DNA from: Anomaloglossus baeobatrachus
Taxonomy: Eukaryota; Chordata; Amphibia; Anura; Aromobatidae
Assembly: GCF_048569485.1 (NCBI RefSeq)
Contig: NC_134357.1
Span: forward strand, 477,921,260-477,985,259
Direction: 5' to 3'
Length of the DNA stretch: 64,000 bases
Of this stretch, positions 1 through 11,700 are shown in pieces. The position numbers and the translations under genes were made by a program. Each line of letters starts with the position of its first letter. Position 1 is the stretch's first letter. Under the pieces are notes generated by a model. The model was given only the letters and a program-made list of their open reading frames with translations. It searched no databases and had not been told where the DNA came from.

Positions 1-930
1 AAGTATCCATCTCGGTCACAACAATGATGTGGTATCCTTACGTCAAAGAGTCATAGGGGTCACTGAAATAGTGCAGATTGCTTCCAGAAATCGTCGTGAC
101 CAGATTATGGACACATCTGTACAAGGCATGAGTAATGATAATGAAGGCAAACAGGAAGCTTGTAGGAAGGGGAGGGGGGGGGGAAGGTGTTGGCACTACA
201 AAAAATAAATGGAGTTCTCTGCACATAGTGCCACACTGCCTCTGCTGATAAATTGGTTCAGTGTCTTACCAATTAGTGTCAGTGGGTTAAAGTGTGTGCA
301 CATATAGGCCTGTCATCCTCTGTACCCTATATTAGAATTTATTCATAAGTATGTATATACATGCAAAATATGCATTCATATATGAAGCAAAACATTTTTC
401 TTCCACCACCCCCCATCCCACATTGTCTTATGCATACTACAATTTTTCAAGAAAATAAAAGTGAAATAAAATTCTCTTGCATGTGTACTACTCATTTGTA
501 ATAATAATGAAAAATTGGACATTGTTGTTGCCCTTCATGTAAAATAATAAAACTTCACAATGGTCACTGAAATAACTTGAAACTGACAAAAGTAATTTAC
601 GGAAAAATCAACTAATAAAATCAGACTTTTCTTTTGAATTTTGAGTCAACAGAAAATAAATGAAAATGGTGGTACCACTAGAAAAGATTGAAAATAATTT
701 GACTATAGGGACATGTGAAGCTAACGTGTGTCCTGTAATTAGCATCACAGGTGCCTACAAATTTGTAATCAGTCACTGCCTATTTACAGGGTTGAAAAGT
801 AGTCATTGTGCTGTTTGTTATCATATCTACCACATTGAACATGTACAAAAGAAAGCTAAGGAGAGAGATCTCTTAGGAGATTAGAAAGAAAATTATAGCC
901 AAACATGTTAAAGGTTATAAGACCCATCTG
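1..930. other. intergenic, no gene recognised
   Basis: AT-rich unique-looking sequence. Short open frames (such as 660-884) have no recognisable domain. I see no RNA gene or clear repeat. Confidence 0.5.
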
Positions 931-934
931 TAAA

Positions 935-2190
935 GAGTTCCTGTTAATTAGAGTTGCAAATTCACAAGTTTAAGGGCAATGGTACCGCAGCCCACCACCC
1001 TGGATGCGGCCACAAGAAGAAAATTGATGACAAATTGAAGAGGCTGAAAATACTAATGGTAGCAAAGAGCCCAGAACAACTTCCAAAAAGATCAGAGGTG
1101 ACCTCCATGGTCAAAGTCTATCAGTATCAGTTTTGCACCATTCATTGCTGTTTAGGCCAAAGTGGAGTTCATGGAAGAAGACACAGAAGGAAACCATTGT
1201 AGAAAGCAAATTAATAAAAAAAAACAGACCTGGAATATACTAAACTACATAATGACAAGTCACAAAGCTTCTGGGAGGACATTTTTTGGACAGATGAGAC
1301 AAAACTGGAGCTTCTTGGGGTCACATCAGGTGTATGTTCAGACATATACATGTTGCTTACAGGGAAGACACTATCTACTGTGACACATGGAGGATGATTG
1401 GTTATGTTTTGTGCTGATTTGCTGTATCTGGCACAGAGGCTCTTGAATCTGCAGGGTACAATGCAATCTCAAGACTCTCAATGTATTCTGGAGAGATGTA
1501 TTGCTCAGTATTAGGAAGCTTGGTCTGAGCTGCAGGATAGTGACCAAAACACACAAGTAAAAACATCAAAAAACGGCTGAGCGTGAAGCATTGGACACTA
1601 CTTTTGAAGTGACTTCTGTGAGCTCTGATCTAAATCCTACTGAACATCTGTGGAGGAAGCTGACACCTGAGACACCAGGAGCAATTACTCCCAGGAGTCA
1701 GCCAAAATATCTGCGGATGTGTGGCATAAGTATCACAGAGTTACAGAAATTGTTTGCAGCAATAATGCGTAATGAGCGAGCACTACCATGATCAGCCCTC
1801 ATAACGAGCAGTCGGACACTTGGATGGGCTCGACTCGTGTACAGGGTATAATGAAAGTCAATGGGGAACACAAGCATTTTTCCAGAAAAACGCTCAAGTT
1901 CCCATTGACTTCCATTATATTTGGGTACTGGAGTCGCACCATTCCAAGCGTCTAACTGCATGTTCGGAGTACCAAGAATGGTAGTGCTCGCTCATCACAA
2001 GTGAAGAAAAGGTTGTGCAACAAAATATTAAGATTAAGGGAATTATCCTCTGTTCGCAAAGCATTTCATTAGCTTTTTTTCGTTTTTGTTAATGTTCCAG
2101 TTGAACCTCGATTAAACAATGTCTGATTTGTCATTAGTTGAGATCCAGTAAATTTAAATTGAAGAAAAAAAATGTAGTATACAGTACAGA
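935..2190 (+). pseudogene. decayed Tc1/mariner transposon copy
   Basis: Broken transposase fragments run along the plus strand: DNA-binding-like residues near 960-1100, a catalytic block near 1275-1330 that still reads like FFGQM then ETKLELLG across frames (family FWTDETKLELFG), and SSDLNPTEHLWRKL near 1618-1665 (family [10 protein letters not shown]). The 3' tail after 2005 (gttgtgcaacaaaatattaa) is typical of Tc1 3' untranslated sequence. Multiple frameshifts and stops show it is dead. A MITE (1769-1996) interrupts the end of the frame. The outer ends were not resolved. Confidence 0.75.
1769..1996. mobile_element. MITE with inverted ends, nested in Tc1 copy
   Basis: The left end gatgagcgagcactaccat-like (atgagcgagcactaccat at 1772) is mirrored by atggtagtgctcgctcat near 1979-1996. 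The interior is also partly self-complementary (aatggg..aac / gttcccatt). It splits the Tc1 transposase tail, so it is the younger insertion. Superfamily not determined. Confidence 0.75.
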
Positions 2191-2821
2191 ATGAAAAAAA
2201 GTACAGTTATCTAGTAAGGCGCCCCCCCTCCCCCCCCCCCGATTTAATAAAAACCAAACAAACATATATTTCAATATTTTCTTTATAATGAAGGGGAAAA
2301 AGAACATGAATATGGTTAAATAATTCTGTACATGTAAAGGTTACACAAAAGGTTTGATTATATATATTAATTAGGAGGTGGCTCTTCTGCTGCCTCCTCG
2401 CCTGTATTTCCTGCCTGCCTGCCTGCCTGCAGGGGTTTTGGAAATGTTTGGAAACCTCCTCATTCACCTGAAATCCATCTAGTTTAAAATTGTAAGTACT
2501 AGGGTGGCAGAGCGGTGCACTGAGCTAGGTAGGGTTTGTTCTAGAGAAGACAAAGGATGAGACTGTTCCTTGTAGACAGACTTTTTGGAGCCATAAAATT
2601 TGAAACTATAAAATGTCTCCGCAGACCCAATTCCTCATGCTCCGGAAGCCCCCCCCCCCCCCCCCTACTCTACTGTGAGTAGTGTAAGGAATGGCTGCAG
2701 GCACTGTGCATTGTGCGCTACATGGGGGGCACTATAGTGTCAGTTGACACCTCAAGGGCTACCCTGGCTACATTGTACCATGTTTGTCTATAAAGTGACC
2801 TATGTTTTTTTGTGAAAGTTA
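2190..2821. other. intergenic, no gene recognised
   Basis: Low-complexity poly-C runs near 2220 and 2648 and a short CCTG repeat near 2412; nothing else recognised. Confidence 0.5.
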
Positions 2822-3039
2822 GGCTGGGTACACATCCGGCTTTTCGCCGTTTTGACGGATGCGGTGCACGCCAGTACACTATGATACAGTACAGTGGCAG
2901 TGCCGCAACTTCCGGGTCACATGCTTCGGTCACATGACAGCATGTGACCGGCGCTTGTTGCGTTGCCAGTGTACTGTATACACTGTACTGGCATGCGCCG
3001 CATCCATCAAACCGGCGAAAAGCCGATGTGTACCCGGCC
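2822..3039. mobile_element. PIF/Harbinger-like MITE
   Basis: Inverted ends ggctgggtacacatccggct and agccgatgtgtacccggcc, followed inward by cttttcgccg / cggcgaaaag, with a flanking TTA on both sides (2819-2821 and 3040-3042). A 3-bp TWA duplication is the PIF/Harbinger pattern. At 218 bp it has no coding capacity. Confidence 0.85.
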
Positions 3040-3042
3040 TTA

Positions 3043-4800
3043 AAGGAAAACTCATGCTGTTCCTGTTATGACTGGTGCAGGGAGAAGTAGAAAGACGGAG
3101 GATTTATTTATTTGGGTCTTTGGCTCAGTCCCAGGCATTACACAGTGGCACAATGGCAGTCCGATCATTTGACCCCTTGGTCTATAGTACACTGCAGTAT
3201 TGTATTACACTAATTAAAATAACATTCTCTGAAGCCTTAGCCCATGGCCACTTGATTTGCAGGAGGATCAGGATGGCAACAATAAATGGCTTTCAGCAGT
3301 CTACATGCTTTCATGATACCTATCAATCAAATCAGAAGGGTATACGGTTGTCAGTGCCCATTGGCAGTCATGCCAGTTCAATACTGCTGTCAGTGACTGG
3401 CAACAGCTTTAATATGGTTAAACAGCAGTGATCGGAGGTAGCGCCGATTGCTGCTGCTCAAGGTGAATGCCGGCTGTGTAACAGCTCCTGCTCCATCCAT
3501 GGGACCCAACATCAGGAAGGTGTAGAGTATTCTTATTTCTATTAGGATTATGATCAGTGGGATTCCTCCTGATACTGAAGACCCCATAATACAGGTTCAG
3601 CTCTGTAGCGCTTTCCCTACATAAGAAGGAGCGCAGCTGTGCAGGGAGAATTTAGAAGCAAAATGCTACACCAGTGCTGTGCCTCATTCTCAAGCTTGGA
3701 AAAGGACCCAAAAGTCACATCCTGACAGCTCCAAAAGAAGATGACAACTCAAGGTGTTACTGCTTTGCAGCCTTTACCCTCAGGCCTGGGATAATCTGAG
3801 CAGCCGCCTCCTGTAGTTGCTTATTCACGTAATAGGACGTTGCCATCTGTATTATTAGATCGACCCGGCCAGGAATGTGGTGGCTGTGTAATCAGCTATT
3901 ACTGTAAGTCCCCCGAGCTCGCTGCGGCTTTTTTTAGAACATCTTTTCTGGAAGACGTCGGACAAGTTTGGCTACTATGAGTGGTAATCATTCTCTTTCT
4001 TTGCCAGAGGGTGAAAAATTGTAAACTCTCAAGTTCCTTCATACAGAGATGAGAACATCGGCTTTCATGGAGAATCTGAAGAGCAGCGGCATCAAGGAGC
4101 TGGGGGTGCTATAGACAACTGTCCCAAGTCTTACTGCTGGTAATGACAGTGTTAGGCGGTAAGTGCTGAGCAGGAAAGACTAAGGGCGTACGTCATACAT
4201 TCGGGTTCATCACGAACGTTTGTAGAGCTGCTGCTATCCTGTGGACGGATGCTACCTTACCATGGAATAACGCTGTAAAAGAACTCTTAGCATTCCAAGA
4301 TGTTTTAACTGATTGTTGATGGTTTCCGTGAATAATAAGTGGTAAGTCCTGTGTCCCGAAGCTCCTCGCCTCTACACCAGGGGTTCAGTGCCAGTCAGTG
4401 CTCATCATCTTGCCGTTCCCCCGAGGGTGGATGGAGAACTCTCACTTCCCAGAACAGACTGTGACCAGAAGACTAATGACATCTCCTAGAATATAGAAGT
4501 GTGTCCCCTGAGGACCGCTCTCGCTTCCGTCATTGTCGTCACATTTGTTTCCAGTTGCCTCCTGAGAGTTCAGCGGTGCAGAAGGATCACAGGAGGTGTT
4601 GATGGCAGGAAGTGCAGATTTACAGAGAGAACAACACCAAGAATTTCTAAGAGAATTGTTTACGTCAAATATCTTGTGTTGCATGTTGATTTGGTCAATA
4701 ATTAGACAACAACTCTGGTTAGAGATCATTTTTCTGTTTTATTCCAAATCCACCACCATACACCTAGAGTGAGAATTGTGATTTTTTTTTTTTGGCAATT
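3043..4800. other. intergenic, no gene recognised
   Basis: Unique-looking sequence. Short open frames at 3075-3431 and 4442-4729 lack recognisable domains. No RNA gene seen. Confidence 0.5.
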
Positions 4801-4809
4801 TATATTTCT

Positions 4810-5530
4810 ACTGCAGCACAACATCAGAATACCTCAGCTGCGGCAGAACATAATGATACACCACACTTCAGCCACTGCAGATCCTCATGATCCATTTTTT
4901 GGCCACCACAGCGTCTCACAATTTACTCCTCGGCCAACGCAGAGTATCATGATCCACTCCTCGGCCTCCACTGACCCCCACAATCCGCTCCTTAGCCACC
5001 GCAGAGCCTCCCGATCTGCTCCTCTGCTACCGCAGCACCCCTTATTCCGCTTTTCGGCCACCGCAGAGCCTCATGATCCGCTCCTCGACCGCCGCAGAGC
5101 CTCACAATTCGCTCTTTTGGCCTCCACAGAGCCTCACGATCTGCTCTTCGGCCTCCACAGAATCTCACAATCCACTCCTCGGCCACCACAGAGCCTCACA
5201 ATCCACTCCTCAGCCACCGCAGCGCCTCACAATTTGCTCCTCGGCCATCGCAGAGCCTTGCAATCCACATCTCGGCCTCTGCAGTTCTTCACGATCCATT
5301 CCTCGGCCTCCACAGAGCCTCACGATACCCTCCTTGGCTGCCGCAGAGCTTCACAGTCCGCTCCTCTGCCACTGCAGAACCTCACAATCTCCTCCTCGGC
5401 TGCCACACAACCTCACGATCTGCTACTCAGCCGCTGCAGCACCTCACGATTCTCTTCTTGGCCTCTGCAGAGCCTCACAATACACTCCTCAGCCACTCAG
5501 AGCTTCACAATCCACCCTTCAGAACTTGAG
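4810..5530. repeat. diverged minisatellite, about 31-bp unit
   Basis: The unit is roughly 'cagagcctcacgatccgctc' followed by 'ctcggccaccg', repeated about 23 times with many substitutions. It keeps open frames on the plus strand (4769-5578 and 5073-5549), which are by-products of the repeat. Confidence 0.85.
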
Positions 5531-5559
5531 GTGTCACAGACTACTCTGATATTTCACTT

Positions 5560-6360
5560 TCAATTGTGTTTGTATTAAGACGTCATGATATACAGTATAT
5601 CTGTACAAGGGCAGGATGATGGATGAAGGGATACTGTGACTTTAGCAGTTCTTCTGTAGCATCATTGGACTTGGAGACTACTCTGTTACTATGTACTGTA
5701 TGTTGGTGCTACACAGGAGACTGCCTGTGCGTACTGCACAGTCTTGTTCTAGGTCGGTCCATCGCTCTCCAGCGTAAAGAATGCACCATATACTGAGAAT
5801 GGCGGGTTATATAATGTAGATCATTGTTCTCTCACATCGGTCAGGGCCTGCTGAGAGTTGTAGTCTTGGTCTCACACTTTCAGGTTGGGTGTGAATTCTT
5901 CTGCAATGCAGACATGTGGTGCACAAATTTGGGTTTCCAGGTGTTTTACGGTGCTATTTATAAGCCGGCGTAGTCATCTGTGGCCGCGGTTACTTTTAGT
6001 TTCCTTATTCTGTGGAGCGGCCCCTCTGCTGAACGCTCTTCTGTGAAGTGATGGTTTTCTGTAGTGCTGCACCTCATCCCACCCTCCAGTTTCACACTCT
6101 GAACTCTGCATCTGCCTCTTCCCTTTACATATTAAAGGGAAACTAGAGCGACATGAGTCATGTACCTGTGAACACCGAGCCACCGCGGCCACCACTGCTA
6201 AATTTCCTCTTAAAAAAGACAAAGTCTGACTTTACCAAGGAAACCCAGATGAAAGCAATGCTGTGTGTGGGAGGAGGAGGTTGCAGAACAGATTTATGGG
6301 AAGCGTTGGTCTCGCTGCTCTTTTACCTCTGGTTAAACTGGATTATACGTTAGATATACT
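5560..6360. other. intergenic, no gene recognised
   Basis: Nothing recognised beyond short open frames without domain similarity. Confidence 0.5.
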
Positions 6361-6361
6361 A

Positions 6362-6394
<33 letters not shown>

Positions 6395-6395
6395 C
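6362..6395. repeat. (TATC)n microsatellite
   Basis: Uninterrupted tatc repeats, about eight copies. Confidence 0.95.
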
Positions 6396-6559
6396 ATATT
6401 CTGCTTCCAGAAATGAATAATCAGGCCCTGAGATTATACATTTTAGCAGTCACCTTGTGCCCCTGCTAAAGTCAAGGTGAGAAAAGGTCATAACCTAAAG
6501 GTCTGGAGTCTAGCTATTGTGAGACTACATCTCCCAGCATGCCCTGACAGCCAACTTTG

Positions 6560-7412
6560 TGGGAAGATTAATGCTGTATACAGTGAGCTTCCTCTAATTT
6601 TGGCTGCAGGCGGAATCTTCTCATATATCTCTGTATACAGTGAGCTCCCCCTAGTGGTGGCTCCAGGCAGAATCTTATCATGTATCTTTGTATACCGTGC
6701 GCCCCTCCAGTGGTGGTTGCAGGCAGATATGGAGCAGAATAAAGCTGTACACAGTGAGCTCCACCTAATAGTGGCTGCAGGCAGAAATGTAGCAGTATAA
6801 AGACGGATACAGTGTGCTCCCCCTAGTGATGGCTGCAGGCAGAATCTTATCATGTATCTTTGTATACAGTGAGCTCCCCCAAGCAGCTGCAAGCAGACAT
6901 AGAGCAGTATAAAGCTGCATACAGTGATCTCCCTCTAGTGGTGGCTGCAGGCAGAAATGGAGCAGTATAAAGCTGTATACACTGAGCTCCCTTTAGTGGT
7001 GGCTGTAGGCAGACATAGCGCAGCATAAAGCTGTATACACTGAGCTCCCTCTAGTGGTGGCTGCTGGCAGATATAGCGCAGTATAAATCAGTATACAGTG
7101 AGCCCCTTCAGTGGTGGCTGCTGGTAGACATAGAGCAGTATGAAGCTGCATACAGTGAGCTCCCCCTAGTGGTGGCTGCAGATAGGCACATATGGAGCTG
7201 TATACAGTGAGCTCCCCCTAGTGGTGGCTGCAGACAGACATGGTGTAGTATAAATCTGTATACAGTGAGCTTCCCCTAGTGGGGACTGCAGGCACACATA
7301 GAGTAGAATAAAGCTGTATATAGTGAATTCCCCCTAATGGTAGCTGCAGACAGATTGACACGGAGCAGTATACAGCTGTATACAGTGAGCTCCCCCTAGT
7401 GGGGACTGCAGG
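6560..7412. repeat. minisatellite, about 58-bp unit
   Basis: The unit contains tatacagtgagctcccccta, gtggtggctgcaggcagaca and tagagcagtataaagctg. About 14 copies with substitutions and small indels. The phase is not kept, so long frames are absent. Confidence 0.9.
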
Positions 7413-8405
7413 CACTTTTTATGTCAATGCAGGTGGTTGGATAATGCTGTACACAATTATCTGTGTATCAGATAAACTAAACTCTTAGAAAACCAATCAG
7501 ATGCGATTTATGAATTAATTTGTATGCAACCTAAGGAGATATTATGAAATTGGATGCCACTTTAGAGCAATTCTCACTTACAAAATATCAAGCACTGAGT
7601 AACATATACATAAAATAACAATGGCAGTTGTAGTCAGGCAGGGAAAGACACTCTGTGCGCACTTCCCGTGTGGAAACCTGCGCAGTGAAGAAATGTATGA
7701 CGACCTCTCGGGTCTCTTCTTCTGCAACCAGGACCCATCACTGTGCCAATGACTGCCGGCGCACACTCACCCCGATTACATGCAGGCTGTGTGCTAACCC
7801 CACTTCCTCTTCCCCTCTGCTTTCCCAGAAGCGACTGGTCCTGCGCTAACTCACTGGGGGGCTGTATTCTTGTGTGGCTCCTCCAGCATCGAATACACTG
7901 CCTAATTATAATGGGCACTCTGCCCGCTTTCCTGCATGAGAATTGGGCCAATCTTTGCACACCACAGAAGTCCTTGCGGTGCTCTTATTAGTTGTCACTC
8001 AGAGAATTAAATTCAATTTTTTTGGGGGGGACAAGTAAAGTGGGGGTTCTATTTTTCTCTTGTATGTGGTGAGCATTCTTTTTCTTGCTCACATTGTAGA
8101 CTGAATCTTAGTTTTCTTAAGTCTCTGACCCTCTTCTCTGCGGTCAGTAATTTGGCAGTGGTCTCCAGTGACCCCCTCGTCTCATGAGATTTTATTACGG
8201 CAGCAGCATGTTATTTCTGGAAAGGTTTTTTATAGCAGGATTTCAGCAAGGAGGGGCCGCGGCTTCTCGCCTTAAAATGCTTGGGAATAATGGCTATAGG
8301 GCCCAGAGTCAGGACCAGAGTGGGGGGGGCCATGGAAATTTGGGTAAACTTAGTATGGTATGCGCAGAGATTGGGGTACTCAGTGGTCTAACGCAGAGCT
8401 GCAGC
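7413..8405. other. intergenic, no gene recognised
   Basis: Overlapping short frames occur on both strands near 7578-7991, without a recognisable domain. Confidence 0.5.
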
Positions 8406-8408
8406 CGG

Positions 8409-9405
8409 ACCTGGAGACTTGCGGCCGGCCGCTCCTGGAGACCTGAAGCTGGGCAGTCCTGGAGACCTGAAGCCGGCTGCTCCTGGAGACCTGAAGTCGG
8501 GCAGTCCTGGAGACCTGAGGTCGGGCAGTCCTGGAGACTGGAAGCCGGACGCTCCTGGAGACCTGAAGTCGGGCACTCCTGGAGACCTGAAGCCGACCAC
8601 TCCTAGAGACCTGAAGTCGGGCACTCCTGGAGACCTGAAGCCGACCACTCCTGGAGACCTGAAGCCGGCCACTCCTGGAGACCTGAAGCCGGCCGCTCCT
8701 GGAGACCTGAAGTCGGGAAGTCCTGGAGACCTGAAGCCGGCCGCTCCTGGAGACCTGAAGTCAGGCAGTCCTGGAGACCTGAAGCCGGCCGCTCCTAGAG
8801 ACCTGAAGTCAGGCAGTCCTGGAGACCTGAAGCCGGCCGCTCCTGGAGACCTGAAGTCAGGCAGTCCTGGAGACCTGAAGCCGGCCGCTCCTAGAGACCT
8901 GAAGTCAGGCAGTCCTGGAGACCTGAAGCCGGCCGCTCCTAGAGACCTGATGTCAGGCAGTCCTGGAGACCTGAAGCCGGCCGCTCCTGGAGACCTGAAG
9001 TCAGGCAGTCCTGGAGACCTGAAGCCGGCCGCTCCTAGAGACCTGAAGTCAGGCAGTCCTGGAGACCTGAAGCCGGCCGCTCCTGGAGACCTGAAGTCAG
9101 GCAGTCCTGGAGACCTGAAGCCGGCCGCTCCTAGAGACCTGAAGTCAGGCAGTCCTGGAGACCTGAAGCCGCCCGCTCCTAGAGACCTGATGTCAGGCAG
9201 TCCTGGAGACCTGAAGCCGGCCGCTCCTGGAGACCTGAAGTCAGGCAGTCCTGGAGACCTGAAGCCGGCCGCTCCTGGAGACCTGAAGTCAGGCAGTCCT
9301 GGAGACCTGAAGTCAGGCAGTCCTGGAGACCTGAAGCCGGCCGCTCCTGGAGACCTGAAACTGGGCAGTCCAGGAGACCTGCAGCCTATCCTGGAGACCT
9401 GCCTG
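8409..9405. repeat. 24-bp minisatellite with open frames on both strands
   Basis: About 41 head-to-tail copies of cctggagacctgaagccggc-type units, alternating in a higher-order 48-bp pattern (ccggccgct / caggcagt). Because 24 is divisible by 3 and the unit lacks stops, a 338-residue frame (8419-9435) reads PGDLKPAAPGDLKSGS repeats and part of the opposite strand is open too. No splice sites, promoter or flanking domain support a real gene. Confidence 0.95.
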
Positions 9406-10077
9406 CTCCATCAGCATCTGTGGCCGGTCCATTAGGTAAACCCATTTAGATATTAGGGAATTGCATAATTAGCAATTCCCAGATATATTCAAGTGACAGC
9501 AGAGGAGACTATCGCGAAGAATCACATTCCCATATCAGAGAAGTTTTTGACCTGAATCTGGCTGTTGAATTGATCCATACTCTCCTGGGAGATAAGTGGC
9601 ACCAGAGGTGTCTGGCAGCTTCTTATCCACCTATCACTACAGTGTCACCAAGTCATCATACCTTTTTTTTTTTTTTTCTTTGTGCCCGATTTATTAAAAA
9701 GGCTCTTTTCTCTCTATCTTAAACTGCACAAAAAAAAACCCTTAGCTGAAAACATCAGGATTTTTCCTTTTGTTCTCTTCTGTTTTCCTCTCTTTCAGGA
9801 TGATTTGTGACAAGTGCCGCTCGCTTGGTGCCTTCCCTGTGTATCCAGTGTAATCTCTCCATGTCTTGTTCTTCTGGATGATAATCACTGCCGAGAAATT
9901 GATCCTCCAGGCTGGAACCGGTACCACAGACACGTGTGCACATTCCTGCCCGCAGCGGACGAGCCGGTGCCAGGCTAATACCATTCATGCCGCCATGTAC
10001 AAAACATTGCGACCGGTCACGTTGCATCAAATGAATTAGGGGCATGGATTGCATAAACCTGCTGTTATTAAAGTTAC
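9406..10077. other. intergenic, no gene recognised
   Basis: Contains a T-rich run near 9662-9680. Short minus-strand frames at 9742-10105 have no recognisable domain and overlap the start of the DIRS element. Confidence 0.5.
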
Positions 10078-10078
10078 C

Positions 10079-10235
10079 TTTCTCTATCGTTTCATTGGGG
10101 GACACAGGACCATGGGTTATGCTGCTGTCACTAGGAGGCTGACACTAAGTAAACAGAAAAAGTTAGCTCCTCCCCAGCAGTATAACCCCTGAGCCGGAGG
10201 CGGGCTCAATCAGTTTTTTGCTTAGTGTCGTAGGA
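10079..10235 (+). repeat. left inverted terminal repeat of DIRS element
   Basis: Matches the reverse complement of 15870-16022, apart from short differences at the outermost tip (atcgttt versus gagtctt). Confidence 0.85.
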
Positions 10236-10879
10236 GGCTGATGTGGGCCGACTGGGCCCCTTTCAGCCACTTGATTTTTTGCGTATTTTTTTTTTTTTTT
10301 TCATTTTTTCTCGGCGACGCTCGTCGCTCTCATCTGTGGTACTTTTCTGTTTCTGCAGGTATCGTACTTATCTTCCTCAGCTCTCGCAGCCCGGTGGGTA
10401 CCACTCCCTAGGGTCGCAGAGGTTTGAGTCTTCGGGCCCTCGCCCCCGTCCATTCCCGCGGTACCAATCCCTGGTGTGTTCGTGCCGGGCAGAATCTTCC
10501 TGGGCACCCCTATCCGCTCTGCGGTATCACCCCAAAGGGCGCAAGGGGCTAGGCAAATAGGGACTGGACCACAGCGCGTCTCGATCTGGATGGGGCCCGC
10601 AGCGCTGCTACGTTTTTAGGGGTTTCTATCCCCCACCAGGTCCACCTCCCTGCCTTCTTCAGCCGGTTCCCTGGTGCCCGCAGCCATCCCTTCTGCGAGC
10701 GGAGCACACAGGAGCATGTGCAGAGTCTCAGCCTGCACTCTGGAGCGCGCCGAGGATCAGGTAGGACACCATCTCCTACCTTCTCCCCCTCGGGCGGCTG
10801 CAAAAATGTTAGGCCCCGGTCTGGGCCTAGTCGCCGGGCACCCCCGCTACATCCGCGGAGCTCCCTGAAGACTCCTAGG

Positions 10880-11700
10880 CCGGGCAGATTCGGATCGCTG
10901 CTGCGACGCCGCCGCCTTGCGGCCGGGTCCGCTGCCTCTGCCCGCGCGGCAGCCTCAAATTCAGCCCCCGGCTTCGGCCGGGTCCTTGGCGGCCCAGGCC
11001 GCGACGCCGCCGCCTCGCGGCCGGGTCCGCCGGCGCTGCCACGGCCGCGAGACAGCGTCAAAAATTTAGCCCCCGGCTTCGGCTTGGTACTGGGCGTCCC
11101 AGGCTGCGCCGCCGCCGCTTTGCTGCCGGATCCGCCGGCGCTGCCTCTGCCCGCGCGGCAGCGTCATAATTTAGCCCCCGGCTTCGGCCGGGTCCTCGGC
11201 GTCCTAGGCCGCGACGCCGCCGCCTCGCGGCCGGGGCCGCCGGCGCTGCCTCGGCCGCGAGGCAGCGTCAAAATTTAGCCCCCGGCTTCGGCCTGGTCCT
11301 CGGCGTCCCAGGCCGCGACGCCGCCGCCTCGCGGCCGGGTCCGCCGGCGCTGCCTCGGCCGCGAGGCAGCGTCAAAAATTTAGCCCCCGGCTTCGGCTTG
11401 GTACTGGGCGTCCCAGGCTGCGCCGCCGCCGCTTTGCTGCCGGATCCGCCGGCGCTGCCCCGGGCCCTCGGCGTTCTAGGCCGCGACGCCGCCGCCTCGC
11501 GGCCGGATCCGCTGGCACCGCCTCTGCCCGCGCGGCAGCGTCATAATTTAGCCCCCGGCTTCGGCCGGGTCCTCGGCGTCCTAGGCCGCGACGCCGCCGC
11601 CTCGCGGCCGGGGCCGCCAGCGCTGCCTCGGCCGCGAGGCAGCGTCAAAATTTAGCCCCCGGCTTCGGCCTGGTCCTCGGCGTCCCAGGCCCGCCTCCTG
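10880..11700. repeat. CpG-rich tandem repeat, about 105-bp unit, in DIRS 5' region
   Basis: The phrase agcccccggcttcggc recurs near 10959, 11069, 11172, 11276, 11382, 11550 and 11654, each followed by a cgccgccgcctcgcggccgg-type block. About seven units. Very CpG-rich with little CpG decay. It lies inside the DIRS element between the left repeat and the coding remains. Long frames here (10718-11278, 11398-11655) are by-products. Confidence 0.88.

Noticed and set aside
4769-5578. A 269-residue frame
   Set aside because: Translation of the diverged 31-bp minisatellite.
8419-9435. A 338-residue PGDLK-repeat protein
   Set aside because: Pure minisatellite translation with no flanking conserved sequence.
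10549-11655. GC-rich Ala/Pro/Arg-rich frames on both strands
   Set aside because: They lie in the CpG-rich tandem repeat of the DIRS element; GC-rich DNA has few stops by chance.
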